DNA from: Enterobacter huaxiensis
GTDB lineage: Bacteria; Pseudomonadota; Gammaproteobacteria; Enterobacterales; Enterobacteriaceae
Direction: 5' to 3'
Assembly: GCF_003594935.2 (NCBI RefSeq)
Contig: NZ_CP043342.1
Span: 4,774,001-4,838,000, forward strand
Length of the DNA: 64,000 nt
This document shows, piece by piece, positions 54,187-62,537 of this stretch; the first letter of the stretch is position 1; each line of letters opens with the position of its first letter. A program made the position numbers and the translations under genes. The notes beneath the pieces were generated by a model, which saw nothing but the letters and a program-made list of their open reading frames with translations, had not been told where the DNA came from and ran no database searches.

Positions 54187-54573
54187 AACTTTGCCTCAGG
54201 CATTTAGAAATAGCGCGTTATTGTACACGGATTAATCGCACTACAAAACAGGATCACAAACATCCCCCGCAAACAAGTATTGCAGAGATGCTTTGTGATC
54301 GCTTTCACGGAGCGGTAAAAGGGCACTTTAACGTAAATTGCACCAATATGGTGCTCAATGTTCACATTGAAGCACTATACTGGTGCAACAAATCCATAGT
54401 GGTGCAGCCCTTTTGCACTATGGTGCGCATGATAACGCCTTTTGGGGGTGTTTTAAAAGTTGGCACAGATTTCGCTTTATAAAAAATACGGCAAAAAGAT
54501 GGCAACCAGCCACCTTGATAGAAGTTGAAGACCTCGTTACCACGACGACAATGACCAATCTGGAGAGTTAAGT
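54187..54573. promoter_or_regulatory. bipA-glnA control region: CRP, NtrC enhancers, sigma-54 promoter
   Basis: This region of 387 bp has no gene. A CRP site TGTGA-N6-TCACG at 54294-54309 fits glnAp1. NtrC enhancers are at 54339-54355 (TGCACCAATATGGTGCT) and 54371-54387 (AGCACTATACTGGTGCA); a weaker copy is at 54414-54428. The sigma-54 promoter glnAp2 has TTGGCAC with GG at 54462-54463 and GC at 54474-54475, ten bases apart, giving a start near 54487. The layout equals E. coli glnA. Confidence 0.92.
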
Positions 54574-55983
54574 ATGTCCGCTGAACACGTTTTGACGATG
54601 CTGAACGAACATGAAGTGAAGTTTGTTGATCTGCGCTTCACCGATACCAAAGGCAAAGAACAGCACGTCACAATCCCTGCTCATCAGGTGAACGCCGAAT
54701 TCTTTGAAGAAGGCAAAATGTTTGACGGCTCCTCCATTGGTGGCTGGAAAGGCATTAACGAATCCGACATGGTTCTGATGCCGGACGCGACCACTGCGCT
54801 CATTGACCCGTTCTTCGAAGAACCAACTCTGATCATCCGTTGCGACATCCTCGAGCCAGGCACGCTGCAGGGCTACGACCGCGACCCACGCTCCATCGCG
54901 AAACGTGCTGAAGAGTACCTGCGTTCTACCGGCATCGCAGACACCGTTCTGTTCGGGCCAGAGCCAGAGTTCTTCCTGTTCGACGACATCCGTTTTGGCG
55001 CGTCCATTTCAGGCTCCCACGTTGCTATCGATGATATCGAAGGCGCATGGAACTCTTCCACCAAATATGAAGGTGGTAACAAAGGTCACCGTCCTGGCGT
55101 GAAAGGCGGTTACTTCCCGGTTCCTCCGGTCGATTCTTCACAGGACATCCGTTCTACCATGTGTCTGATCATGGAAGAGATGGGTCTAGTCGTTGAAGCG
55201 CATCACCACGAAGTGGCGACCGCTGGTCAGAACGAAATCGCAACCCGCTTCAATACCATGACCAAAAAAGCGGATGAGATTCAGATCTACAAATACGTTG
55301 TGCACAACGTTGCGCACCGTTTCGGTAAAACCGCGACCTTCATGCCAAAACCTATGTTTGGCGACAACGGTTCCGGTATGCACTGCCACATGTCTCTGTC
55401 CAAGAACGGCACTAACCTGTTCTCTGGCGACAAGTATGCGGGTCTGTCCGAGCAGGCGCTGCACTACATCGGTGGTGTTATCAAACACGCTAAAGCGATC
55501 AACGCCCTGGCGAACCCAACCACTAACTCCTACAAGCGTCTGGTCCCAGGCTACGAAGCACCAGTTATGCTGGCGTACTCTGCCCGTAACCGTTCTGCTT
55601 CTATCCGTATTCCGGTTGTTGCGTCTCCGAAAGCACGTCGTATCGAAGTGCGCTTCCCGGACCCAGCGGCTAACCCATACCTGTGCTTCGCAGCGCTGCT
55701 GATGGCCGGCCTGGACGGTATCAAGAACAAGATCCACCCTGGCGAAGCCATGGACAAAAACCTGTATGACCTGCCGCCAGAAGAAGCGAAAGAGATCCCA
55801 CAGGTTGCAGGCTCTCTGGAAGAAGCACTGAACGCGCTGGACGCAGACCGTGAGTTCCTGACGGCTGGCGGCGTGTTCACCGATGAAGCTATCGACGCTT
55901 ACATCGCGCTGCGTATCGAAGAGAACGACCGCGTACGTATGACTCCGCACCCGGTTGAATTCGAACTGTACTACAGCGTTTAA
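54574..55983 (+). CDS. glnA: Glutamine synthetase
   Basis: This 469-residue type I-beta glutamine synthetase, a dodecamer, makes glutamine from glutamate, ammonia and ATP. The adenylylation site is Tyr398 (codon at 55765) in NLYDLPPEE, so GlnE can switch it off. ATP/metal motifs MFDGSSIGGW and HCHMSLSKNGTN and the NPTTNSYKRLVPG flap are intact. It leads glnA-glnL-glnG; nitrogen starvation induces it through NtrC and sigma-54. Confidence 0.98.
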   Translation: MSAEHVLTMLNEHEVKFVDLRFTDTKGKEQHVTIPAHQVNAEFFEEGKMFDGSSIGGWKGINESDMVLMPDATTALIDPFFEEPTLIIRCDILEPGTLQGYDRDPRSIAKRAEEYLRSTGIADTVLFGPEPEFFLFDDIRFGASISGSHVAIDDIEGAWNSSTKYEGGNKGHRPGVKGGYFPVPPVDSSQDIRSTMCLIMEEMGLVVEAHHHEVATAGQNEIATRFNTMTKKADEIQIYKYVVHNVAHRFGKTATFMPKPMFGDNGSGMHCHMSLSKNGTNLFSGDKYAGLSEQALHYIGGVIKHAKAINALANPTTNSYKRLVPGYEAPVMLAYSARNRSASIRIPVVASPKARRIEVRFPDPAANPYLCFAALLMAGLDGIKNKIHPGEAMDKNLYDLPPEEAKEIPQVAGSLEEALNALDADREFLTAGGVFTDEAIDAYIALRIEENDRVRMTPHPVEFELYYSV

Positions 55984-56056
55984 GTTTAAGCGGGCTTCGC
56001 GCGACCCTTTACGCGCGACCCGCAAGCCGTTTTTAGTTGTTGCCGTGGAAACTTTC

Positions 56057-56080
56057 AGCCCATCTCCGGATGGGCTTTTT
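56057..56080 (+). terminator. Rho-independent terminator after glnA
   Basis: An 8-bp stem AGCCCATC/GATGGGCT with loop TCCG followed by a T run. Partial read-through feeds glnLG in E. coli. Confidence 0.85.
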
Positions 56081-56126
56081 TCTCCACCAACAACCTGATC
56101 TCACGCGCTTTTTACGACGAAAAAGC

Positions 56127-56148
56127 TATACTGCACTAAATTAGTGCA
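56127..56148 (+). promoter_or_regulatory. glnL promoter with overlapping NtrC site
   Basis: A perfect 17-bp palindrome TGCACTAAATTAGTGCA (56132-56148) overlaps a TATACT -10 (56127-56132). NtrC binding there would block glnLp, the known negative feedback of E. coli. Confidence 0.82.
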
Positions 56149-56170
56149 ATCAACTCCAGGAGACTGCTGA

Positions 56171-57220
56171 ATGGCAACTGGCACGCTGCCCGATGCTGGG
56201 CAGATCCTCAATTCTTTAATTAACAGTATATTGCTGGTCGACGACGAGCTGGCGGTGCATTACGCCAACCCGGCGGCGCAGCAGCTGCTCGCCCAGAGCG
56301 CGCGCAAACTGTTTGGCACCCCGCTTCCTGAACTGTTGAGCTATTTTTCGCTGAATATTGGCCTGATGCAGGAAAGTTTGCAGGCCGGTCAGGGGTTCAC
56401 CGATAACGAAGTGACGCTGGTGATAGACGGGCGCTCGCATATTCTGTCGCTGACGGCGCAGCGGCTGCCTGAAGGGCTAATCCTGCTCGAAATGGCGCCG
56501 ATGGATAATCAGCGTCGGCTCAGCCAGGAGCAGCTCCAGCACGCACAGCAAATCGCTGCCCGTGACCTGGTGCGCGGTCTGGCACATGAAATTAAAAACC
56601 CGCTGGGCGGACTACGCGGCGCGGCGCAGCTGTTGACCAAAGCGCTGCCCGACCCTGCGCTGGCGGAGTATACCAACGTCATCATTGAGCAGGCCGATCG
56701 CCTGCGTAATCTGGTCGACCGTCTCCTCGGGCCGCAGCAGCCGGGTATGCACATTTCAGAAAGCATTCATAAAGTGGCCGAGCGCGTGGTGAAGCTGGTC
56801 TCTATGGAGCTGCCGGACAACGTTACGCTGGTGCGTGATTACGACCCAAGCCTGCCGGAACTGGCGCACGACCCGGACCAGATTGAACAGGTTCTGCTGA
56901 ATATTGTGCGCAATGCGCTGCAGGCGCTGGGGCCGGAGGGGGGCGAAATCATTCTGCGTACCCGCACCGCGTTCCAGCTCACGCTGCACGGCGTGCGCTA
57001 TCGACTGGCGGCACGCATCGACGTAGAAGACAACGGACCGGGCATTCCGCCGCATCTGCAGGATACGCTGTTTTACCCGATGGTCAGCGGCCGCGAAGGC
57101 GGCACCGGGTTAGGGTTATCCATTGCCCGCAGTTTGATCGACCAACACTCTGGCAAAATTGAATTTACCAGCTGGCCGGGACATACCGAGTTTTCGGTTT
57201 TCCTGCCGATTAAAAAATAA
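56171..57220 (+). CDS. glnL: Nitrogen sensor kinase GlnL (NtrB)
   Basis: This 349-residue cytoplasmic histidine kinase has an N-terminal PAS domain (about 1-115), phospho-acceptor His139 in RGLAHEIKNPLGG and an ATPase domain with NIVRNALQAL, DNGPGI and GGTGLGLSIA. It phosphorylates or, with PII, dephosphorylates GlnG. ATG at 56171 follows CCAGGAGACTGCTGA. The gene number and length equal E. coli NtrB. Confidence 0.97.
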   Translation: MATGTLPDAGQILNSLINSILLVDDELAVHYANPAAQQLLAQSARKLFGTPLPELLSYFSLNIGLMQESLQAGQGFTDNEVTLVIDGRSHILSLTAQRLPEGLILLEMAPMDNQRRLSQEQLQHAQQIAARDLVRGLAHEIKNPLGGLRGAAQLLTKALPDPALAEYTNVIIEQADRLRNLVDRLLGPQQPGMHISESIHKVAERVVKLVSMELPDNVTLVRDYDPSLPELAHDPDQIEQVLLNIVRNALQALGPEGGEIILRTRTAFQLTLHGVRYRLAARIDVEDNGPGIPPHLQDTLFYPMVSGREGGTGLGLSIARSLIDQHSGKIEFTSWPGHTEFSVFLPIKK

Positions 57221-57231
57221 AGGTGACGTTT

Positions 57232-58644
57232 ATGCAACGAGGGATAGTCTGGGTAGTCGATGACGATAGCTCCATCCGTTGGGTGCTTGAACGCGCGCTC
57301 ACCGGTGCGGGATTGAACTGCACGACGTTTGAAAGCGGCAGCGAGGTGCTTGACGCACTGACGACCAAAACGCCGGATGTTCTGCTGTCGGATATTCGCA
57401 TGCCGGGAATGGACGGGCTGGCACTCTTAAAGCAGATTAAACAACGCCATCCCATGCTTCCGGTCATCATAATGACGGCGCATTCGGACCTGGACGCTGC
57501 CGTGAGCGCGTACCAGCAAGGGGCATTCGATTACCTGCCCAAGCCGTTTGATATTGACGAGGCGGTCGCGCTGGTCGAACGCGCCATTAGCCACTATCAG
57601 GAACAGCAGCAGCCCCGTAATACGCCCGATTTTGGGCCCACAACGGATATCATCGGCGAAGCGCCTGCGATGCAGGATGTGTTTCGCATCATTGGCCGCC
57701 TTTCGCGTTCCTCCATCAGCGTACTGATTAACGGCGAATCGGGAACCGGTAAAGAGCTGGTTGCCCATGCACTGCACCGCCACAGCCCACGGGCAAAAGC
57801 GCCCTTTATCGCCCTGAATATGGCGGCGATCCCAAAGGATTTGATTGAGTCCGAGCTGTTCGGCCATGAAAAAGGCGCATTTACCGGCGCCAATACCATT
57901 CGCCAGGGACGTTTTGAGCAGGCAGATGGCGGCACGCTGTTCCTGGATGAAATTGGTGATATGCCGCTGGACGTTCAGACCCGCCTGCTGCGCGTGCTGG
58001 CCGACGGGCAGTTTTACCGCGTCGGCGGTTATGCGCCGGTAAAAGTGGACGTGCGCATTATCGCGGCAACGCACCAGAACCTGGAGCTGCGCGTGCAGGA
58101 GGGAAAATTCCGTGAGGATTTGTTCCACCGCCTGAACGTGATTCGCGTTCATCTGCCGCCGCTGCGCGAGCGCCGGGAAGATATTCCTCGCCTGGCGCGT
58201 CATTTCCTGCAGGTAGCCGCCCGCGAACTGGGCGTGGAAGCCAAACAGCTGCACCCGGAAACGGACGCCGCCCTCACCCGCCTGGCCTGGCCTGGCAACG
58301 TGCGTCAGCTGGAAAACACCTGCCGCTGGCTGACCGTGATGGCTGCCGGACAGGAAGTACTGATTCAGGATTTACCTGCCGAGCTGTTTGAAGCCACCGC
58401 GCCAGAAAGCAGCACCGGACACGCGCTGCCTGACAGCTGGGCGACGCTGCTGGCGCAGTGGGCAGATCGCGCGCTGCGTTCCGGTCATCAAAATCTGCTC
58501 TCTGAAGCGCAGCCAGAGATGGAGCGCACGCTGCTAACCACCGCGCTTCGTCATACGCAGGGCCATAAGCAGGAGGCCGCTCGCCTGCTGGGATGGGGAC
58601 GTAATACCCTGACGCGCAAGCTGAAAGAGCTGGGAATGGAGTGA
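57232..58644 (+). CDS. glnG: Nitrogen response regulator GlnG (NtrC)
   Basis: This 470-residue sigma-54 activator has a receiver domain with Asp54 in LSDIRMPG, an AAA+ domain (Walker A GESGTGKE, sigma-54-contact GAFTGA, and Walker B DGGTLFLDEIGDM) and a C-terminal Fis-type HTH (ALRHTQGHKQEAARLLGWGRNTLTRKL). It binds enhancers at glnA and glnL. The ATG at 57232 follows AAAGGTGACGTTT and gives MQRGIVWVVD; a GTG three codons earlier is rejected. Confidence 0.97.
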   Translation: MQRGIVWVVDDDSSIRWVLERALTGAGLNCTTFESGSEVLDALTTKTPDVLLSDIRMPGMDGLALLKQIKQRHPMLPVIIMTAHSDLDAAVSAYQQGAFDYLPKPFDIDEAVALVERAISHYQEQQQPRNTPDFGPTTDIIGEAPAMQDVFRIIGRLSRSSISVLINGESGTGKELVAHALHRHSPRAKAPFIALNMAAIPKDLIESELFGHEKGAFTGANTIRQGRFEQADGGTLFLDEIGDMPLDVQTRLLRVLADGQFYRVGGYAPVKVDVRIIAATHQNLELRVQEGKFREDLFHRLNVIRVHLPPLRERREDIPRLARHFLQVAARELGVEAKQLHPETDAALTRLAWPGNVRQLENTCRWLTVMAAGQEVLIQDLPAELFEATAPESSTGHALPDSWATLLAQWADRALRSGHQNLLSEAQPEMERTLLTTALRHTQGHKQEAARLLGWGRNTLTRKLKELGME

Positions 58645-58755
58645 TCGTACGCCGCTGTGTAAAGGTTATTCATTGAGCGCAAATTGCCGTTATTTTGCGC
58701 TTTACTGTTCCGATGAGTTTTGTATGATCGTGCCCGGAAATTGGGGGTGAACATC

Positions 58756-58866
58756 ATGCTGGAAACAATCGTGAATATGCTCTCTAGCGGAGCCGCTGAA
58801 AGCCACACGCCACAAACTGCCGTTGCGGCTATGCTGTGCGCGGCGCTGGTTGGGCTGTTTAGCTAG
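58756..58866 (+). CDS. yshB: Small membrane protein YshB
   Basis: This 36-residue ORF begins MLETIVNMLSSGAAESHTPQ and matches E. coli YshB in length and most residues, including SHTPQTAVAA and the hydrophobic C-terminal half ending GLFS. It is too short for standard gene lists. GGGGTGA sits eight bases before the ATG. It lies between glnG and hemN. It has been linked to Salmonella intracellular growth; biochemical function is not known. Confidence 0.9.
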   Translation: MLETIVNMLSSGAAESHTPQTAVAAMLCAALVGLFS

Positions 58867-58881
58867 CGAGTTGAACGTAAA

Positions 58882-58913
58882 AGCCGGGTGGCGGCTTCGC
58901 CTTACCCGGCCTA
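58882..58913. repeat. REP element between yshB and hemN
   Basis: One REP unit GCCGGGTGGCGG...GCCTAC lies between the two converging genes and probably forms the 3' hairpin of one or both transcripts. Confidence 0.8.
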
Positions 58914-58938
58914 CGTTTCGTGCTTTTGGCAATGCGCC

Positions 58939-60312
58939 TTAAATCACCCGCGAGAACTGCTGCAGGCGCGCCTTCTGGCGCAGGTAGGCGTCAAAGCACA
59001 TGCAGATATTACGAATCAGCAGACGCCCTTTTGGCGTGACCTCAATGGCACTCTCCGAGACATCCACCAGCCCGTCTTTCGCCAGCGGTGCAATCAGCTT
59101 CAGGTCTTCTGCAAAATAATCGCTGAAGTGCAGATCCCACTGCGACTCAACGTCGCTGAAATCGAGACGGAAGTTGCAGATTAGCGCCTTAATGACATCG
59201 CGACGGATACAGTCGTCGCGCGTTAACGCAATGCCGCGCCACAGCGCGTTGCCCGTTTCATCAACCTGCTGGTAGTAGCGCTTCAGCTCCTTCTGGTTTT
59301 GCGCGTAGCAGTCGCCAATCATGCTGATGGCGGAGACGCCCATTCCCAGCAGGTCGGTATCGCCCTGCGTCGTGTAGCCCTGGAAATTGCGGTGCAGAAC
59401 GCCTTCACGCTGGGCAATCGCCAGCTCGTCGTCCGGACGGGCAAAGTGATCCATACCGATAAACTGATAGCCAGTCTCGGTCAGCGATGTGATGGTTTCC
59501 TGCAGGATATCCAGTTTTTGCTGGGCAGAAGGCAGGTCTGCATCTTTGATTTTGCGCTGAGCGGCAAACAGCGTCGGCAGATGCGCATAGTTGAAGACGC
59601 TCAGGCGGTCCGGGTTAAGTTCGGCCACGCGCTTCAGCGTGAAGGCGAAGCTCTCCGGCGTCTGCTTCGGCAGGCCGTAAATCAGGTCGATATTGGTCGA
59701 CGTAAAGCCGATATCGCGCGCGTGGTTGAGTAAGGCGAAGATAAATTCTTCATCCTGCTCGCGGTTCACCAGACGCTGCACCTCTTTGTTGAAGTCCTGC
59801 ACGCCCATGCTCAGGCGGTTGAAACCTTCGCCGCGTAAGTGATCCAGTACATCCAGCTCAATTTCGCGCGGATCCACTTCGATCGAGATTTCGGCATCTT
59901 CATCAAAATTGAAGTTGCTGCGCAGCAGCGTCATCAGGCGGGTGATTTGCGCTTTATTCAGATAGGTTGGCGTACCGCCGCCCCAGTGAAGCTGGCTCAC
60001 ATGGCGCCCGGCAAACAGCGGCGCGCGATGCAGGATTTCCTGCTCGAGCGCATCGAGATATTGATCGGCTTTATGCTGCTGACGGGTAACGATTTTATTG
60101 CAGCCGCAGAAATAGCAGAGTTTGTGGCAGAACGGAATATGGACGTAGAGCGACAGCGGTCGCTCAGGATAGCGCGCGACGGCCTGCTGAAAATCCGCCT
60201 CGCCGAAAGCCTCGGAAAACTCCAGCGCGGTGGGGTATGAGGTATAGCGCGGCCCGGAATAGTTATATTTCTGGATTAGGGCCAAATCCCAGTCGATAGT
60301 TGGTGCTGACAT
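58939..60312 (-). CDS. hemN: Oxygen-independent coproporphyrinogen III oxidase
   Basis: This 457-residue radical SAM enzyme makes protoporphyrinogen IX anaerobically. The cluster ligands Cys62, Cys66 and Cys69 (CHKLCYFCGC) carry the same numbers as in E. coli, which supports the ATG at 60312. AAGGAG lies five bases upstream of that ATG; a GTG two codons earlier would sit inside the ribosome site. The HWGGGTPTYL SAM motif is present. It starts two bases after a small 60-codon ORF, implying coupling with the yihI transcript. Confidence 0.97.
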   Translation of the reverse strand: MSAPTIDWDLALIQKYNYSGPRYTSYPTALEFSEAFGEADFQQAVARYPERPLSLYVHIPFCHKLCYFCGCNKIVTRQQHKADQYLDALEQEILHRAPLFAGRHVSQLHWGGGTPTYLNKAQITRLMTLLRSNFNFDEDAEISIEVDPREIELDVLDHLRGEGFNRLSMGVQDFNKEVQRLVNREQDEEFIFALLNHARDIGFTSTNIDLIYGLPKQTPESFAFTLKRVAELNPDRLSVFNYAHLPTLFAAQRKIKDADLPSAQQKLDILQETITSLTETGYQFIGMDHFARPDDELAIAQREGVLHRNFQGYTTQGDTDLLGMGVSAISMIGDCYAQNQKELKRYYQQVDETGNALWRGIALTRDDCIRRDVIKALICNFRLDFSDVESQWDLHFSDYFAEDLKLIAPLAKDGLVDVSESAIEVTPKGRLLIRNICMCFDAYLRQKARLQQFSRVI

Positions 60313-60314
60313 GC

Positions 60315-60497
60315 TCACTCCTTCCGTTGGTGTCGCGTTCGCCTACGGCGGCCCGTTCTGGCCCCATTGCGGGCCATCATTCGGGTGCGCAGCAACGTCT
60401 GTCGCCGCGACAACCGCCGTAGTTTAACGAATAACCACACCAGATAACATATAACCGGAAGGGTTATAAGCAGGGCAAGCGTACCTGCCGGGTGCAA
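60315..60497 (-). CDS. Small one-helix membrane protein between yihI and hemN (unrecognised)
   Basis: This 60-codon ORF starts at TTG three bases after the yihI stop and ends two bases before the hemN ATG. Its last codons provide the hemN ribosome site. Residues 6-25 form one hydrophobic helix (LALLITLPVICYLVWLFVKL); the rest is strongly basic (KLRRLSRRQ, then GRRRRTRHQRKE). GGTGG lies about 11 bases upstream of the TTG. I do not recognise the protein. Larger DUF2489 membrane proteins are, from memory, found between yihI and hemN in Vibrio and Pseudomonas, so it could be a shortened relative. The fit between neighbours argues it is translated; the weak start argues caution. Confidence 0.5.
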   Translation of the reverse strand: MHPAGTLALLITLPVICYLVWLFVKLRRLSRRQTLLRTRMMARNGARTGRRRRTRHQRKE

Positions 60498-60500
60498 ATG

Positions 60501-61016
60501 TTAGTTTCCACCCTTCAGAAGACGCATCATATCTTCCTGCTTTTCGTCTTCTTCTTCTTCGTCTTCATCATCGTAAGACAGGCCCAGCTTCTGCATCAGC
60601 TCATCAATGCGATCCAGTTTGGCATCAACCCATGTCTGCTCTTCTGCGGTCAGGGCTTCTCCCTCTTCAAGACGTTCCAGCAGCGCGTCCAGGCGCTCAT
60701 CGTTCTCCAGCAAATCCAGCTCAGCCTGCGGTGAAAGCATAGGTTTCTCGCTCTTTGGTTTGTGCTGCTTAGTGACCGGGGTGTCTGTCACGCCCAGTGG
60801 AATGGGAGTTTTACTGCCGATGCGGGGATCTTTCTGCTGTTTGCCTTTTGCAGAGGCACCTGCTGCGCTTTCACCGCTTGCACGGCTACCCGCAGCATGG
60901 CCACGATGCTTTTTATCGCGTTTGCGATCGCGCGCTTCCAGGTTCAGTTCTTCGCGCGTTTTGCGGCGTGCTTTTGCAGGGCGTTTCGCGCCCGCTGCGG
61001 TAGTCGGTTTTTTCAT
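60501..61016 (-). CDS. yihI: Der GTPase-activating protein YihI
   Basis: This 171-residue highly charged protein activates the ribosome-assembly GTPase Der in E. coli. A basic N-terminus (KKPTTAAGAKRPAKARRKTREEL) is followed by an acidic, disordered C-terminus with DDEDEEEEDEKQ. A folded middle part (about 100-140: LLENDERLDALLERLEEGE) is predicted helical. A TATACT -10 lies at 61045-61050 on the minus strand. Confidence 0.92.
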   Translation of the reverse strand: MKKPTTAAGAKRPAKARRKTREELNLEARDRKRDKKHRGHAAGSRASGESAAGASAKGKQQKDPRIGSKTPIPLGVTDTPVTKQHKPKSEKPMLSPQAELDLLENDERLDALLERLEEGEALTAEEQTWVDAKLDRIDELMQKLGLSYDDEDEEEEDEKQEDMMRLLKGGN

Positions 61017-61082
61017 GATGTTTTATCTTTAAGTCGTTTTCTTCAGTATAGAATTGCGGCGAAATCTAGCAGAAAGCAAGCA

Positions 61083-61329
61083 AAGAAAAAAGGCGACAGA
61101 GCAATCTGTCGCCTTTTTTCCTGACTCATAACCCTTTACGGGCCAGACATTCCATGTTTGCCAACAACAAACCCTGTTTATCCTTTGGCTTAATACCGTC
61201 CGTGATACGGTTCCGTTTCCTGTTTAAACGCCTCCAGGCGCTGGTCATCCTGACAATCCTGAGTCTTCGCCTCCTGGCGCTCCTGACCCTTATCCTTAAG
61301 TCTTTATCCTGTTGGCATCCTCGCCTTGA
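61083..61329 (-). ncRNA. csrC: CsrC small RNA
   Basis: About 247 nt on the minus strand match E. coli CsrC in place (between yihI and engB) and in design. Fourteen GGA triplets, many as CAGGA, AAGGA or AGGAUG in loops, titrate the regulator CsrA. The 3' end is a 15-bp stem terminator (61086-61119) preceded by GTTATGAGTCAGG, as in E. coli. A TAAAGT -10 at 61335-61340 sets the 5' end near 61329, accurate to a few bases. Short ORFs in this stretch are not real genes. Confidence 0.9.
61086..61119 (-). terminator. CsrC terminator
   Basis: A perfect 15-bp stem with a 4-base loop, flanked by A and T runs on both strands, so it could also stop transcripts arriving from yihI's side. Confidence 0.92.
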
Positions 61330-61477
61330 CGCACACTTTACCTTTTTCCATTAAACTAACAAGCAACGAAAGGGTACAAAAACGGATTTTCGGATTATTA
61401 CTCATCATCAACTATCTGATTTGTAATAAGTTGCATTTTTTAACGTCTACGATTTCTCTTAAATCTCGCATAGCGCA

Positions 61478-61495
61478 AAGGGCAAATCTCTTACA
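61478..61495. promoter_or_regulatory. Possible UvrY half-site upstream of csrC
   Basis: The right half of the UvrY/SirA palindrome (ATCTCTTACA, 10 of 10) occurs at 61486-61495 but the left half is not conserved. It lies about 160 bp upstream of the csrC start, a sensible distance for BarA-UvrY activation. Confidence 0.45.
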
Positions 61496-61596
61496 TTTGC
61501 CAGGGTTATCGCTTACAGGCTTATTACGATGTGAAAAGCCTTTTGTCCGCAATCAGGTATAATCCCCCACAGCTTACGATTTTTGGAGACGACCAC

Positions 61597-62226
61597 GTGA
61601 CTACCTGGAACTACCAACAGACGCATTTTGTCACCAGTGCGCCCGATATTCGCCACCTGCCTTCTGATACAGGAATTGAAGTGGCCTTTGCTGGCCGCTC
61701 CAATGCGGGAAAATCCAGCGCCCTGAATGCGCTGACCAATCAGAAGAGCCTGGCGCGTACCTCAAAAACACCTGGCCGTACTCAGCTGATTAACCTGTTT
61801 GAAGTGGCAGAGGGCAAACGCCTGGTCGACTTACCAGGATACGGTTTTGCGCAGGTCCCGGAAGAGATGAAGATCAAGTGGCAGCGTGCGCTTGGTGAAT
61901 ATCTTGAAAAACGCCTGTGCCTGAAGGGCCTTGTGGTGCTGATGGATATTCGCCATCCGCTGAAGGATCTCGATCAGCAGATGATCGACTGGGCTGTGGC
62001 GAGCGATATTGCCGTACTGGTGCTGTTGACCAAAGCCGACAAGCTGGCAAGCGGGGCGCGTAAAGCGCAGGTGAATATGGTACGCGAAGCCGTACTGGCA
62101 TTTAACGGTGACGTACAGGTTGAGCCATTCTCATCGCTGAAAAAGCAGGGCGTGGATAAGCTTCGTCAGAAACTCGACACCTGGTTTAACGAGCTGGAAC
62201 CCGCGACAGAAGCGGAAGAAGAGTAA
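61597..62226 (+). CDS. engB: Ribosome-biogenesis GTPase EngB (YihA)
   Basis: This 209-residue essential GTPase acts in 50S subunit assembly. G1 is GRSNAGKSS (33-41), with G2/G3 in KTPGRTQ and DLPGYGF and G4 in TKADKL. The start is GTG at 61597 with TTGGAGACGACCAC upstream, giving VTTWNYQQTHF. A longer in-frame ATG start at 61531 is not in the known protein. A T-tailed terminator follows. Confidence 0.95.
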   Translation: MTTWNYQQTHFVTSAPDIRHLPSDTGIEVAFAGRSNAGKSSALNALTNQKSLARTSKTPGRTQLINLFEVAEGKRLVDLPGYGFAQVPEEMKIKWQRALGEYLEKRLCLKGLVVLMDIRHPLKDLDQQMIDWAVASDIAVLVLLTKADKLASGARKAQVNMVREAVLAFNGDVQVEPFSSLKKQGVDKLRQKLDTWFNELEPATEAEEE

Positions 62227-62231
62227 TAACG

Positions 62232-62258
62232 AGCGCGGCGATGTCCGCGCTTTTTTTT
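62232..62258 (+). terminator. Rho-independent terminator after engB
   Basis: AGCGCGG/CCGCGCT stem (62232-62238 with 62245-62251) and a run of eight T. Confidence 0.9.
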
Positions 62259-62281
62259 GCCTGACATTTTATTTGCCGCAA

Positions 62282-62390
62282 TAAAAAACGCCCCAGTCAT
62301 TACTGACTGGGGCGGCTAAAATATTCAGCCAAATCCGATTACGTGAAGTAAAAGGTCTGAAAGATAGAACATCTTACCTCTGTACCCTAC
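62282..62390 (-). ncRNA. spf: Spot 42 small RNA
   Basis: This 109-nt RNA on the minus strand reads 5' GUAGGGUACAGAGGUAAGAU and ends in the hairpin CGCCCCAGUCA/UGACUGGGGCG (62289-62314) with a U tail. It appears identical to E. coli Spot 42 from memory. It base-pairs with catabolic mRNAs such as galK via Hfq and is repressed by cAMP-CRP. A TAGAGT -10 is at 62398-62403. A CRP-like site TGTGA-N6-TTAGA lies at 62467-62482 on the minus strand. Confidence 0.97.
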
Positions 62391-62537
62391 GTCGCTAACT
62401 CTACCCCTTTTTTAGCTGTAGAAAAAGCACTTTTTGTAGTTTTTTTTCATTCTTTACATAGGGAATTCTAATGATCGTCACAAAACGTGCGTTGTAATGT
62501 TGCTAACTTACATAAACGCGCGTTATTCGCCGAACCC

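Noticed and set aside
53092..54207. 371-codon plus-strand open frame opposite bipA
   Set aside because: Antisense to a highly conserved GTPase; no recognisable protein features.
61154..61354. Short protein ORFs in the 61.1-61.5 kb stretch
   Set aside because: The stretch is explained by CsrC on the other strand; the ORFs have low-complexity composition and no ribosome sites.
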